From contig DCQA01000055.1 of assembly GCA_002323325.1 (NCBI GenBank), forward strand, positions 1,902-26,793: a stretch of DNA of 24,892 nt. Reading direction: 5' to 3'. Each line of letters begins with the position of its first letter. Position 1 is the stretch's first letter. Below the pieces are notes generated by a model. That model saw nothing but the letters and a program-made list of their open reading frames with translations, was not told the DNA's origin and did no database searches. Shown piece by piece: positions 14,711 to 21,829 of the stretch. The translations under genes and the position numbers were made by a program. Origin of the DNA: Coxiellaceae bacterium UBA1530 (GTDB taxonomy: Bacteria > Pseudomonadota > Gammaproteobacteria > Coxiellales > Coxiellaceae).

Positions 14711-17449
14711 GTGATTGATCCCGCTGATGCCTCACCTCCCGGTGATTCGAGTCCACGGTCCTCTTATTCTCAAAGTGGTTCATCACGCGACCTCTTTAAC
14801 TTAAACGATATTGATTCAGAAGCGTCATCATATGATAGCGCTTTCATTCATCTCCATTCATCTCTCCCCATTCATTCGCCTTTGAGCTATGAAGTATCAT
14901 CTAGAATTAATAATCTTCCCGGACACATTTTTCCATTAAGACATCTTGCTTTAAATAATGATGAAAAATTTCCTATTTATGATTTTGTGATTACTGATGA
15001 TACATTAGCGTCTTTTAAAGAGATTATTAGAGATTGTTTGCAAATAGATGATGAAGTTACACTTGACAAAGGTTTGTGTGATTTTATTAATGAGCGGGAA
15101 AATGAGGAGTTCACGTATACTAGATTAAGCTTGTTAAAAATTCGTCACTATTTTCAAGCTTGTGTTACTAATCATTTCACATTAATGCCAATTGAGACAA
15201 AGAATTCAAATCTGTCTTCCCAACTGCATGTACTATCTTCGTTGCATTTACACAGTGATGATGGATCTCAGGATCATAAAGATTCAGATGCCGTCTGGAC
15301 TGAGAGTTATAGGGATATAGAGGAGGCTAACTCTCACACCTATTACTTTTTACCATTTCACTATTATGTGCATCTTTCACGTGTTATTGCCAAAATAACT
15401 TTTGGTAAGGATAAGTATACTAGTTCGCACTTTCAGCATGGCATTGACCTGCGAGCAATAGTTTTCCCAGATATACCACAATATGACTATTTGGATTGGG
15501 TCCCCTATAGTGAACCAACATGCGATAGTAAGTTTAATTTTACTCACAGGAACTGTGACTACGCAGACAGTTATACGTATGGTCAAAGGAACTTGCTTAT
15601 TTCTGCCTTTCAAAATACAAACCATTATATCTCCTTTGAATACTTATACGGTCCAGTAGAGGGGCTTATAAGAAGTCTGTTGTATCGTTTTAAGAATACC
15701 TATCTTTTTCCAGGATCTTTGGCGATTAAAGCCTTATCGACATTCACTCAGGATGTCATTTACCTCAGTGTGATGTTTAATACAGTGACGAGATACTTTA
15801 ATGAAGATCAATTTTCTCCAGCTTGGTATGCTGTGATTGGATGCTTGTCTTTTTTTGATGCGTGGCAAACGTATACAGTTAGATCCCATAAGCGGTTAGT
15901 TGACAATACTAATAGAATGCTAAGAAATCCAACTAACATTGTTGAAACACGACGGTATGAGGAGGGCTTGTATTACTTCAATATGGCGATTCGAATTGTT
16001 ACAGCTATTCAGGCCTGTTTTGTTTTTGGTTTTTTTCATAAGTCGCTAGTGATGGCACAAACCTATTTGGATGATAGTAACGCTGATTCTTTATCGGATA
16101 GTTTCATTTTTTGGGCATCATTGTTTCTTACAGCGCCCGTTGCCAGTATCTTTTATATCTTTAGAAGTGGTCCAGAAAGGTTTGCAAAGTATAATCAGTC
16201 CTTTGAAGAGTTAAAGCGATGTCTCCTATGCCAGTCTAAAGAATCATTACCTTGGTATACCTATTTCAATGTGATAGTGGCGCTTGTGTTGCAGTTGTCT
16301 ATTACTATGTTTAATGCCGATCAAACTTTCTTCTATACAATGGATACTTTCTTTAATACATCGTTTGAGGAAAGTTTTGATAAAAGCAATGCAAAGTGGG
16401 CTCTTAATATTCCACTCGCGGCTTTATTTACTACATTTATCTCTTTGCCAGTTGTTGGGAGTTCTTTGGTGGCTGCAAAGAAAAGCCAACAAAGCTCTCC
16501 TGAAACAACAATTAATGATCAACATGATGACTCTACTGGTTGGCGAATAAAAACCTCGGTGTATAATAACTATAGCGATTACACCTCATTTGGTTTGTCA
16601 TTTGAAAAAGCAGAAAAGAGTTCAATGTTACCGGATTTTTTTCAGTTTCTTAATGGTATTGATACTTTGGTCACAGTATTGAGCCAATGGATAGCTGTAT
16701 CAGATATTGCAGCTGATATTTTAAAATCGTTACTACCATGGTATTGCTTTTGTATGGTGGGTGTAGTGAGTTGGTATACAGGCCTAATAACGTTCTATAA
16801 CAACATGGATAACGATCCAAGACACAATAAAGCTATTATAAAGTGTTTGAAGCAGCTTGATATTTATCTCAATGAGCACTACGGTAATTTTTTTAATACT
16901 GCAGATGAGCAATATCAACCTAATGATAGCAGTAGTGGTCTAACAGGAGCACTGCTGACTAAAAAATCCCATGAATTTAAATTAGTCAGCCATTATCTTG
17001 TTCGTCAAATATATTCACATTTCAAAATGAAAGGGGTATCACTGAAGTTGCTACACAATGCTTTAAAGAATACAGATGTCAATCCCGAGGGTGTAACCCA
17101 GGGCCAAGATGGAGATATCTTTTCTAATAATGAGTGGCTTTATGTTCTAGCGTACATGATTCTTTGTGGGGCATGCAGTGAGTCTAACGAGAATCAAAAT
17201 ACAAAGTCTTTATTCGGAAATTTTGAAGGATGTACCGGGCGTTTTTATAAGTACCGGTCTCCCTATAATAATGATGATAAAACAAAGAGTCAGGTCGATC
17301 ATGCTTTTAATTCACGTAAAACCGCTCATGATGCAACTAATAAAGCTATCTTTGAATTATCTATACGCACAGAGAATGTACTGCTTAGTGATCCTTCTTG
17401 TTCAGAGAGTAGTTCTGAGGATAGCCAGGTAGAGGGGCTGTCAATATAA
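14711..17449 (+). CDS. Unrecognised large multi-pass membrane protein (orphan)
   Basis: I do not recognise this protein of 912 residues. Start: GTG at 14711, chosen because AGAGG (14701-14705) is correctly spaced; a GTG at 14705 overlaps that site and would add two residues. No signal peptide is seen. Residues 1-45 are rich in Ser, Asp and Pro; about 46-335 look soluble, with many aromatic and acidic residues. Hydrophobic segments, likely membrane spans, lie near 338-359 (weak), 370-387, 423-444, 464-484, 514-534, 564-588, 650-668 (weak) and 673-695. The last 215 residues are again soluble and end in a serine/glutamate tail (ESSSEDSQVEGLSI). It is not the usual neighbour of rplQ and is the only gene on its transcript. 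A membrane-targeted or secreted host-interaction protein is conceivable but unproven. Confidence 0.85.
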   Translation: MIDPADASPPGDSSPRSSYSQSGSSRDLFNLNDIDSEASSYDSAFIHLHSSLPIHSPLSYEVSSRINNLPGHIFPLRHLALNNDEKFPIYDFVITDDTLASFKEIIRDCLQIDDEVTLDKGLCDFINERENEEFTYTRLSLLKIRHYFQACVTNHFTLMPIETKNSNLSSQLHVLSSLHLHSDDGSQDHKDSDAVWTESYRDIEEANSHTYYFLPFHYYVHLSRVIAKITFGKDKYTSSHFQHGIDLRAIVFPDIPQYDYLDWVPYSEPTCDSKFNFTHRNCDYADSYTYGQRNLLISAFQNTNHYISFEYLYGPVEGLIRSLLYRFKNTYLFPGSLAIKALSTFTQDVIYLSVMFNTVTRYFNEDQFSPAWYAVIGCLSFFDAWQTYTVRSHKRLVDNTNRMLRNPTNIVETRRYEEGLYYFNMAIRIVTAIQACFVFGFFHKSLVMAQTYLDDSNADSLSDSFIFWASLFLTAPVASIFYIFRSGPERFAKYNQSFEELKRCLLCQSKESLPWYTYFNVIVALVLQLSITMFNADQTFFYTMDTFFNTSFEESFDKSNAKWALNIPLAALFTTFISLPVVGSSLVAAKKSQQSSPETTINDQHDDSTGWRIKTSVYNNYSDYTSFGLSFEKAEKSSMLPDFFQFLNGIDTLVTVLSQWIAVSDIAADILKSLLPWYCFCMVGVVSWYTGLITFYNNMDNDPRHNKAIIKCLKQLDIYLNEHYGNFFNTADEQYQPNDSSSGLTGALLTKKSHEFKLVSHYLVRQIYSHFKMKGVSLKLLHNALKNTDVNPEGVTQGQDGDIFSNNEWLYVLAYMILCGACSESNENQNTKSLFGNFEGCTGRFYKYRSPYNNDDKTKSQVDHAFNSRKTAHDATNKAIFELSIRTENVLLSDPSCSESSSEDSQVEGLSI

Positions 17450-17470
17450 CCAGATTAATTCCTAGCTTCA

Positions 17471-18103
17471 TTATGTGTGTATCCATCCTGGAAAGACATC
17501 TTCTAAGCCATGTATAACCATAGTGATTGCAATGGACATAATGATTAAGCCCATAATTCGAGTGAGCGTTTTTAATCCTGATACTCCTAATAGACTGTGT
17601 ATTGCATTTGAAAATCGTAGCGTTACGTAGATGGTTAGTGCAACGCATAGGCAGATACCTGTGAGCTGTAGTTTCCCCAGTACACTTGGCGTTGCGTTAG
17701 AAATCATCACAGCCTGTACCATTGCTCCGGGCCCTGCAATCATTGGGATGGAAAGAGGAATGATGGCGATGGATTCACGTTGTATACTAGCTTGATGTTC
17801 TTCCGGGCTATGGTTTGTTTTGGAGGTCTCGCCTTGCAGCATGGTATAACCAATAATAGCAATAATAATACCACCAGCAATTGCAAATTCTGATGTTTTA
17901 ATACCAAATACATGCAGCAGGGGTAGTCCTATCCAGGTCATAACAATGAGAATCACACTGATAGCAAAAAAAGTTGTTAAGGCGGTGGATTGAATTAATT
18001 TTTTTGAGTAGTCGCCGGTCAAGCTAGTAAAAATAGCAAGAGCAGAGAGTGGATTGGTAATAGCAATTAACGCAACATAATCTTTTATAAAAGTACTGGT
18101 CAT
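17471..18103 (-). CDS. MarC-family (UPF0056) integral membrane protein
   Basis: This is an inner-membrane protein of 210 residues with six hydrophobic segments, the size of E. coli YchE, YhgN and MarC. Family landmarks are ITNPLSALAIF near residue 15, the second-span region FGIKTSEFAIAGGIIIAIIG, the repeated IIPLSIPMIAGPGAMVQ block at about 114-130, and RIMGLIIMSIAITMVIHGLE near the C-terminus. The biochemical function of the family is not established; a link of MarC to multiple antibiotic resistance was proposed and later withdrawn. GGAG 7 bases before the ATG (minus strand) supports the start. It converges on the orphan membrane-protein gene with a 21-base gap and no clear terminator between them. 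Confidence 0.92.
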   Translation of the reverse strand: MTSTFIKDYVALIAITNPLSALAIFTSLTGDYSKKLIQSTALTTFFAISVILIVMTWIGLPLLHVFGIKTSEFAIAGGIIIAIIGYTMLQGETSKTNHSPEEHQASIQRESIAIIPLSIPMIAGPGAMVQAVMISNATPSVLGKLQLTGICLCVALTIYVTLRFSNAIHSLLGVSGLKTLTRIMGLIIMSIAITMVIHGLEDVFPGWIHT

Positions 18104-18450
18104 AGTTATCTCCGTCCTTGTTCTAGCACCATATTATCCTCAGGGAATTGTATCTCCTATAGAGCTTGTCGTCGACCATTGTTGCAGAAATTGTTTCCTT
18201 GCAAACATGCCACACGTAGTTAGGATATTGCTGCTGTCCTTTTGCGATATGGATTACATAGGCGATAAAGCGGGTGAGTTAATATTACCTTCGATGACCG
18301 AGTCGGGTACTATCTAATTAAAGGATGAGACGCTGGCTGGCTCTATAGACACCTTAAGTTTTGCAAGGCTCGGTTATCAACCAGATCAATCTTTTTTAAT
18401 CACCCATAACATGCTATGTTGTCTCTTATTGTATCAAGGAGGGTTATGTT
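18104..18450. other. Divergent intergenic region between marC-like gene and DUF3298 gene
   Basis: This is 347 bases without an accepted gene. Near the right end are a short inverted repeat AACAT-GCT-ATGTT (18408-18420), the promoter candidate listed separately, and an excellent ribosome binding site AAGGAGGG at 18436-18443. At the left end is the ribosome binding site of the MarC-family gene. A + strand frame stays open from about 18108 to 18317 but has its first ATG only at 18207 and no ribosome binding site, so it is not called. No tRNA or repeat is seen. Confidence 0.5.
18392..18420 (+). promoter_or_regulatory. Possible extended -10 promoter of the DUF3298 gene
   Basis: TGCTATGTT (18412-18420) fits an extended -10 element, with TATGTT as the hexamer. 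The -35 position is a run of T's at 18392-18397, which is only weakly consensus-like. A start near 18427 would give a leader of about 24 bases carrying the strong AAGGAGGG site. This is a by-eye call. Confidence 0.35.
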
Positions 18451-19182
18451 ATGAAAAAAAATATCTTTTTATTATTAGTTGCTTTACCACTTTTCAATAC
18501 GGTGCTTGCTGCGGATACTGAATCTTCGAGTACAGTTGATTATACCACCTCTTCGGTTAAACAAGCTTCCAATGTGTGTATCAACTATGATTTCGATATT
18601 AAACTTCCTGTATTTTCATCAGACAAAATCTTTGATGCATTGAATAAGAAAATCCAAGGTCAGAAAGATACTGTCATCGGGCGTGTAATTTCAGATGGTG
18701 TTTTAGTTAAGCTGGGTAAAGTGAAGCCAGGGAAATTAATCAATACTGTGAGCTCAGATTATTCCGTTTTTCAAACGGATGATGTGACCAGTGTTGTGAT
18801 TCATTTTACTGGGTATTCGGCGCCTTACGCACATCCTTTTCACGTGGTTACAACGGATAACTTTGATCAAAAAAAGCAGTCTTTTATCACGCTAGACAGT
18901 CTATTTCGTTCTGATGTCGCTATTTATAAAGTACTGAGTCAATTAACACGCGATCAATTACTGAAGGAATCGGTAACGGATAAAGAAATGATGCTATCGG
19001 GTACCTCACCTGAGGCCAAAAATTTCAAGCACTGGGCATTTAGCGAGCAAGGCATTACCCTTTATTTTGATGAAGCTCAGATAGCACCGTATTCTGATGG
19101 TCAGCAAGTTATAAATATTTCACCAAAAGACTTGTCTGGTATGTTATCCGATTATGGTCGTTCATTATTCGCGTTAGAATAA
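18451..19182 (+). CDS. Exported DUF3298 / RsiV-like domain protein
   Basis: The 243-residue product begins with a classic signal peptide (MKKNIFLLLVALPLFNTVLA, cleaved after Ala20 or Ala21), so it is exported to the periplasm or beyond. The mature N-terminus is serine/threonine-rich. A DUF4163-like region spans about 43-125. The C-terminal DUF3298 domain, about 145-235, shows the family pattern ITLDSLFRSD, LSQLTRDQLL, FSEQGITLYFDEAQIAPYSD and a final INISPKDLSGML. Such domains occur in lysozyme-sensing RsiV anti-sigma factors and in many periplasmic proteins of unknown role; no transmembrane anchor or sigma-factor gene is seen here, so a sensor role is not supported. The ribosome binding site is very strong. 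It converges on aroK with a 12-base gap. Confidence 0.85.
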   Translation: MKKNIFLLLVALPLFNTVLAADTESSSTVDYTTSSVKQASNVCINYDFDIKLPVFSSDKIFDALNKKIQGQKDTVIGRVISDGVLVKLGKVKPGKLINTVSSDYSVFQTDDVTSVVIHFTGYSAPYAHPFHVVTTDNFDQKKQSFITLDSLFRSDVAIYKVLSQLTRDQLLKESVTDKEMMLSGTSPEAKNFKHWAFSEQGITLYFDEAQIAPYSDGQQVINISPKDLSGMLSDYGRSLFALE

Positions 19183-19194
19183 TCAACCAAGCGT

Positions 19195-19731
19195 TTATTC
19201 GACAAGATTATTTCTATGATTCTTAATGTCTTGCCAGATTTTTTTAGCCAGTGCTCTTGGTGTTAATTGAGAGGCGGTGTAAGTCAAATCTGCTAATGCC
19301 TCATAGAGAGGCTCTCGTTCTTGGTTTGATAATGCCAGTTTTTCTCTATGATCCTCTCCACCTAACATTGGACGTCCCTGAGGTCGCCTGATGGTTCTTT
19401 GTAATTGAGCTTTAAATGAGACTTTGAGGTAGATGATAATGCCTGTTTTTTTGAGCATGTCATAAACTTCGGGAATAGTCACAGAGCCGCCACCTGTTGA
19501 CAGAACAATGGGTGTTTGTTGCATGAGGTATAGTAGAGTCTCTCGTTCTCTTTCACGCAGGCCACCAGAGCCTTCAATATCATAGATCCAATCAATATCA
19601 ACACCTGCTCGTTTTTCTAACTCACGATCAGAGTCGAAGTAAGGAAGTTTAGATACTTTAGATAGCTGAAGTCCTATGCTGGATTTTCCAGCTCCCATAG
19701 GGCCAATGAGGTATATGTTATTGTGAGACAT
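19195..19731 (-). CDS. aroK: Shikimate kinase I
   Basis: AroK phosphorylates shikimate to shikimate-3-phosphate with ATP in aromatic amino-acid synthesis, in the cytoplasm. From the ATG at 19731 the protein has 178 residues (E. coli AroK 173). The Walker A motif is GPMGAGKS at residues 10-17. The shikimate-binding residues are seen as Asp35 in DSDRELEKR, Arg59 in LRERE and Gly80-Gly82 in STGGGSV, with the lid RRPQGRPML further on. A GTG at 19749 would add six residues, but it sits almost on the predicted transcript start. The gene lies downstream of pilQ as in many gammaproteobacteria, but the usual next gene, aroB, is missing: the convergent DUF3298 gene takes its place. Confidence 0.97.
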   Translation of the reverse strand: MSHNNIYLIGPMGAGKSSIGLQLSKVSKLPYFDSDRELEKRAGVDIDWIYDIEGSGGLRERERETLLYLMQQTPIVLSTGGGSVTIPEVYDMLKKTGIIIYLKVSFKAQLQRTIRRPQGRPMLGGEDHREKLALSNQEREPLYEALADLTYTASQLTPRALAKKIWQDIKNHRNNLVE

Positions 19732-19759
19732 AATTTTCTTTATTAACACTGTATACGCT

Positions 19760-19787
19760 ATTGTACCAGAGACAGTCAGGAGAACAA
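19760..19787 (-). promoter_or_regulatory. Likely aroK promoter
   Basis: On the minus strand TTGTTC (19782-19787) and TACAAT (19760-19765) are separated by 16 bases, and the -10 is extended by TGG (TGGTACAAT). It abuts the pilQ stop codon. A start near 19753 gives a leader of about 22 bases to the ATG at 19731. It would let aroK be transcribed without the pil genes. Confidence 0.5.
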
Positions 19788-20756
19788 TTATTCAGGTCTA
19801 AATTCTATGTGAGGTGTCAAGACAATCAATAGCTCATCGTGTTGATGTGACTTTTGTTGGTCTTTAAATAAACGCCCAAGAATCGGTATTGCGTGTAAAA
19901 AAGGAATACTATTGAATTGGTGAGTCTGTTGAGAGGTAGTGATGCCACCCAGCGCAAGTGTTTGATGATTGTTGAGTAGTAATTGAGTTTGTAGTTGTTG
20001 TGTGGTGATAGCCGGAGCTCCAGCAATTTTAAGAGAGCTAACCGTATCTTGATTCAGTTTCAGATTCAGTTGTATACGTTGATGAGGTAACAATATCGGT
20101 GTGACTTCAAGTTTAAGAGCAGCATCTTTGAAAGTAACACTGGTTCCACCACTACTTGTGGCTTGTTGATACGGTATCTCTTGGCCAGATTCTATCGTTG
20201 CAGTGTGTCGATTTAATGTGATTAATTCAGGCTTTGCCAGTAAATTGGCTTCACCATGTTCCATTAAGGCTTGTAGTTGCATATTAAACTGGGTGTTGTC
20301 GGCTAGAGTAAATAGCGGTATCAGAAACGTATTAGGTTTCGTTTGTGGATGTTGAGTTCCAGAATGAGTTCCATACTGGGCACCTAATGACTCTCCAGTA
20401 TGATGATTGAGGGAGATTAGTTGTGCATCAATTCGAATTTGAGGCGTCGGTTTATCGATAGTGCTGATTAACTGCTGAATTTTAACTAGGTGAGAGGAGT
20501 CATCTTCTATCCAGAGTGTATGATTTTGTGCCGAATGACTAATTTTTGCTGAGGAGGAAATCCATGCTGAATTGGGTTGTTGAATGATATCAAGGACGCT
20601 CTGTGTATCAATGTATTCCAGGTGAAAGGTTTTTAGCTTTAATGCATTCACTGTATGAGGTGTGATGGGTGTTGCGTGTGTAAAAGGGTTATCCTTAGCT
20701 TCAATTGCGAGGGGAGTTAGAGTTATTAGAAATAGGATAAAAATACGGTTAGTCAC
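19788..20756 (-). CDS. pilQ: Short secretin, PilQ/ComE-like (GTG start)
   Basis: Secretins form the outer-membrane pore for type IV pili or DNA uptake. From a GTG at 20756 the protein has 322 residues; typical PilQ is about 700 and Haemophilus ComE about 445. That GTG is chosen because GGAG lies 7 bases upstream and a signal peptide (MTNRIFILFLITLTPLAIEA) follows. Residues 39-103 resemble one secretin N-domain (LKTFHLEYIDTQSVLDII to LVKIQQLISTIDKP). Residues 104-322 are the pore domain, with NLLAKPELITLNRHTATIES, GQEIPYQQ, the lip-region block KDAALKLEVTPIL, and the signature IPFLHAIPILGRLFK before ELLIVLTPHIE. AMIN and N0 domains are absent. It overlaps the pilO stop by 8 bases. No lipoprotein cysteine is seen, so assembly may need a separate pilotin. 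Confidence 0.88.
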   Translation of the reverse strand: MTNRIFILFLITLTPLAIEAKDNPFTHATPITPHTVNALKLKTFHLEYIDTQSVLDIIQQPNSAWISSSAKISHSAQNHTLWIEDDSSHLVKIQQLISTIDKPTPQIRIDAQLISLNHHTGESLGAQYGTHSGTQHPQTKPNTFLIPLFTLADNTQFNMQLQALMEHGEANLLAKPELITLNRHTATIESGQEIPYQQATSSGGTSVTFKDAALKLEVTPILLPHQRIQLNLKLNQDTVSSLKIAGAPAITTQQLQTQLLLNNHQTLALGGITTSQQTHQFNSIPFLHAIPILGRLFKDQQKSHQHDELLIVLTPHIEFRPE

Positions 20757-21306
20757 GATTATTCTCCAGTGATAGTTGAAGCTGTAATAGTTCGGTGCTC
20801 TCGACATTGGATTGAAGGGTTAATGAAGTAATCCATGATAAAAAGTGCTGGTCATTCCAGTTTTTCAACGCCTGAATAATGTTTAGGTAGGTTCCAGTTA
20901 CCCAATAAGTCTGTGTACTGTTTTGTTTAATATTATCGCTGGATGTGTATTTTTCAATGTGTAGCTGATGCGATAGAAGGTAGTGTTGAATATTATTGAA
21001 TCGATCAGATGATATCGAAGTTGTTTTATCACCCTCTAAAAATACGTTGAATGCTATTTTTGAGTCTTGTTTAAGTGATCGGTAACATTGATCAAGGTAT
21101 TTTCTCTGTGTTATCAGTGCATACTGTTGTTGACTAATAGCCTGTTTTTTATCTCGCCAGCTGGTGTATGCGGAATGGAAATGTAGAAGATATAATAAGA
21201 TTAAATAAATAATCAGCATCAATGGTGGTGTGAGTGGATAACTTAGAATGACTAGATATTGATTAATATATTTTTTTTTCAGTATCGTGATAGTATTTTT
21301 TAGCAT
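20749..21306 (-). CDS. pilO: PilO/ComC-like inner-membrane pilus protein
   Basis: This 185-residue protein has one membrane span (about 18-44), then a coiled-coil-like stretch (about 45-85) and a small C-terminal domain ending LQLQLSLENN. This is the layout of PilO, which pairs with PilN in the periplasmic alignment subcomplex that links PilM to PilP and PilQ. Sequence similarity alone is weak; the identification rests on layout and position between pilN and pilQ. Its start overlaps the pilN stop by 7 bases and its stop overlaps pilQ by 8. The N-terminal coding region contains an A9 tract (21271-21279 on the + strand as T9). A partial takeover of PilP function is possible, since no pilP is seen. 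Confidence 0.7.
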   Translation of the reverse strand: MLKNTITILKKKYINQYLVILSYPLTPPLMLIIYLILLYLLHFHSAYTSWRDKKQAISQQQYALITQRKYLDQCYRSLKQDSKIAFNVFLEGDKTTSISSDRFNNIQHYLLSHQLHIEKYTSSDNIKQNSTQTYWVTGTYLNIIQALKNWNDQHFLSWITSLTLQSNVESTELLQLQLSLENNRD

Positions 21307-21824
21307 TGTAATTGTGCTTCAAGTTCAAATTCAAACTGTGATGAATCTTCCAGTGCATGGATATGGTGTATGGTGACATCATCAATCGTTTTTATACGGC
21401 TTAATAGATTGGTCAGTGTATGAATATGTTTGGGTGATGATCCTTTTCCTATTAATGCGAGCGTGTTGTCATTGATAGTCAGTGACTGTAGCGTAATACT
21501 TTTCGGTATAGATTCGGTGATCATAGGACTGGTTTTAGTCAAGCAATATTGATGTTTAAGATTCTGCTCGGTTTTTTTTGTGCTCTGGGAAATTTTTTTT
21601 TGTTCATCACAGCGTTGTTTAGTCCATTCGCCACTCAACGTCTTTTTTGTTTTTTTTAAAGAAATGATAGTCTGATCAGCCAATGCTGTATCCTGAATAA
21701 GCACGTGTGTTTTGATAAGGCATAGCACAGTAATACTCAATCCTGTCAGACAGGAGATCACCATGTTTTTTTTTAATTGCTGCTTTTTTTTTCGAGAGCG
21801 ATAGGGAAATAAGTTAATTAACAT
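21300..21824 (-). CDS. pilN: PilN/ComB-like inner-membrane pilus protein
   Basis: PilN binds PilM through a short cytoplasmic N-terminal motif and dimerises with PilO in the periplasm. The 174-residue product begins MLINLFPYRSRKKKQ, a good match to the PilM-binding motif INLLPYR of the family. One membrane span follows (about 20-42, VISCLTGLSITVLCLIKTHV), then a lysine-rich coiled-coil region (about 50-90) and a C-terminal ferredoxin-like domain (about 105-172) with the pattern SITLQSLTINDNTLALIGKG. The coding strand holds five A8 or A9 runs, which is exceptional for 525 bases. The gene ends overlapping pilO and starts 5 bases after pilM. Confidence 0.82.
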   Translation of the reverse strand: MLINLFPYRSRKKKQQLKKNMVISCLTGLSITVLCLIKTHVLIQDTALADQTIISLKKTKKTLSGEWTKQRCDEQKKISQSTKKTEQNLKHQYCLTKTSPMITESIPKSITLQSLTINDNTLALIGKGSSPKHIHTLTNLLSRIKTIDDVTIHHIHALEDSSQFEFELEAQLQC

Positions 21825-21829
21825 GATTG

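Noticed and set aside
17450..17470. Terminator between the orphan membrane-protein gene and the convergent MarC-family gene
   Set aside because: The 21-base gap has no stem-loop and no T-run.
18207..18317. Small + strand open frame of 36 codons, lying in a longer frame open from about 18108 without a start
   Set aside because: No ribosome binding site, no recognised motif, and chance open frames of this size are expected; it could be a gene remnant but nothing supports that.
19177..19200. Inverted repeat GAATAA...TTATTC between the DUF3298 gene and aroK, looking like a bidirectional terminator
   Set aside because: Both arms are simply the final Glu codon and TAA stop of the two convergent genes; the stem is AT-only and has no U-tract, so it is probably coincidence.
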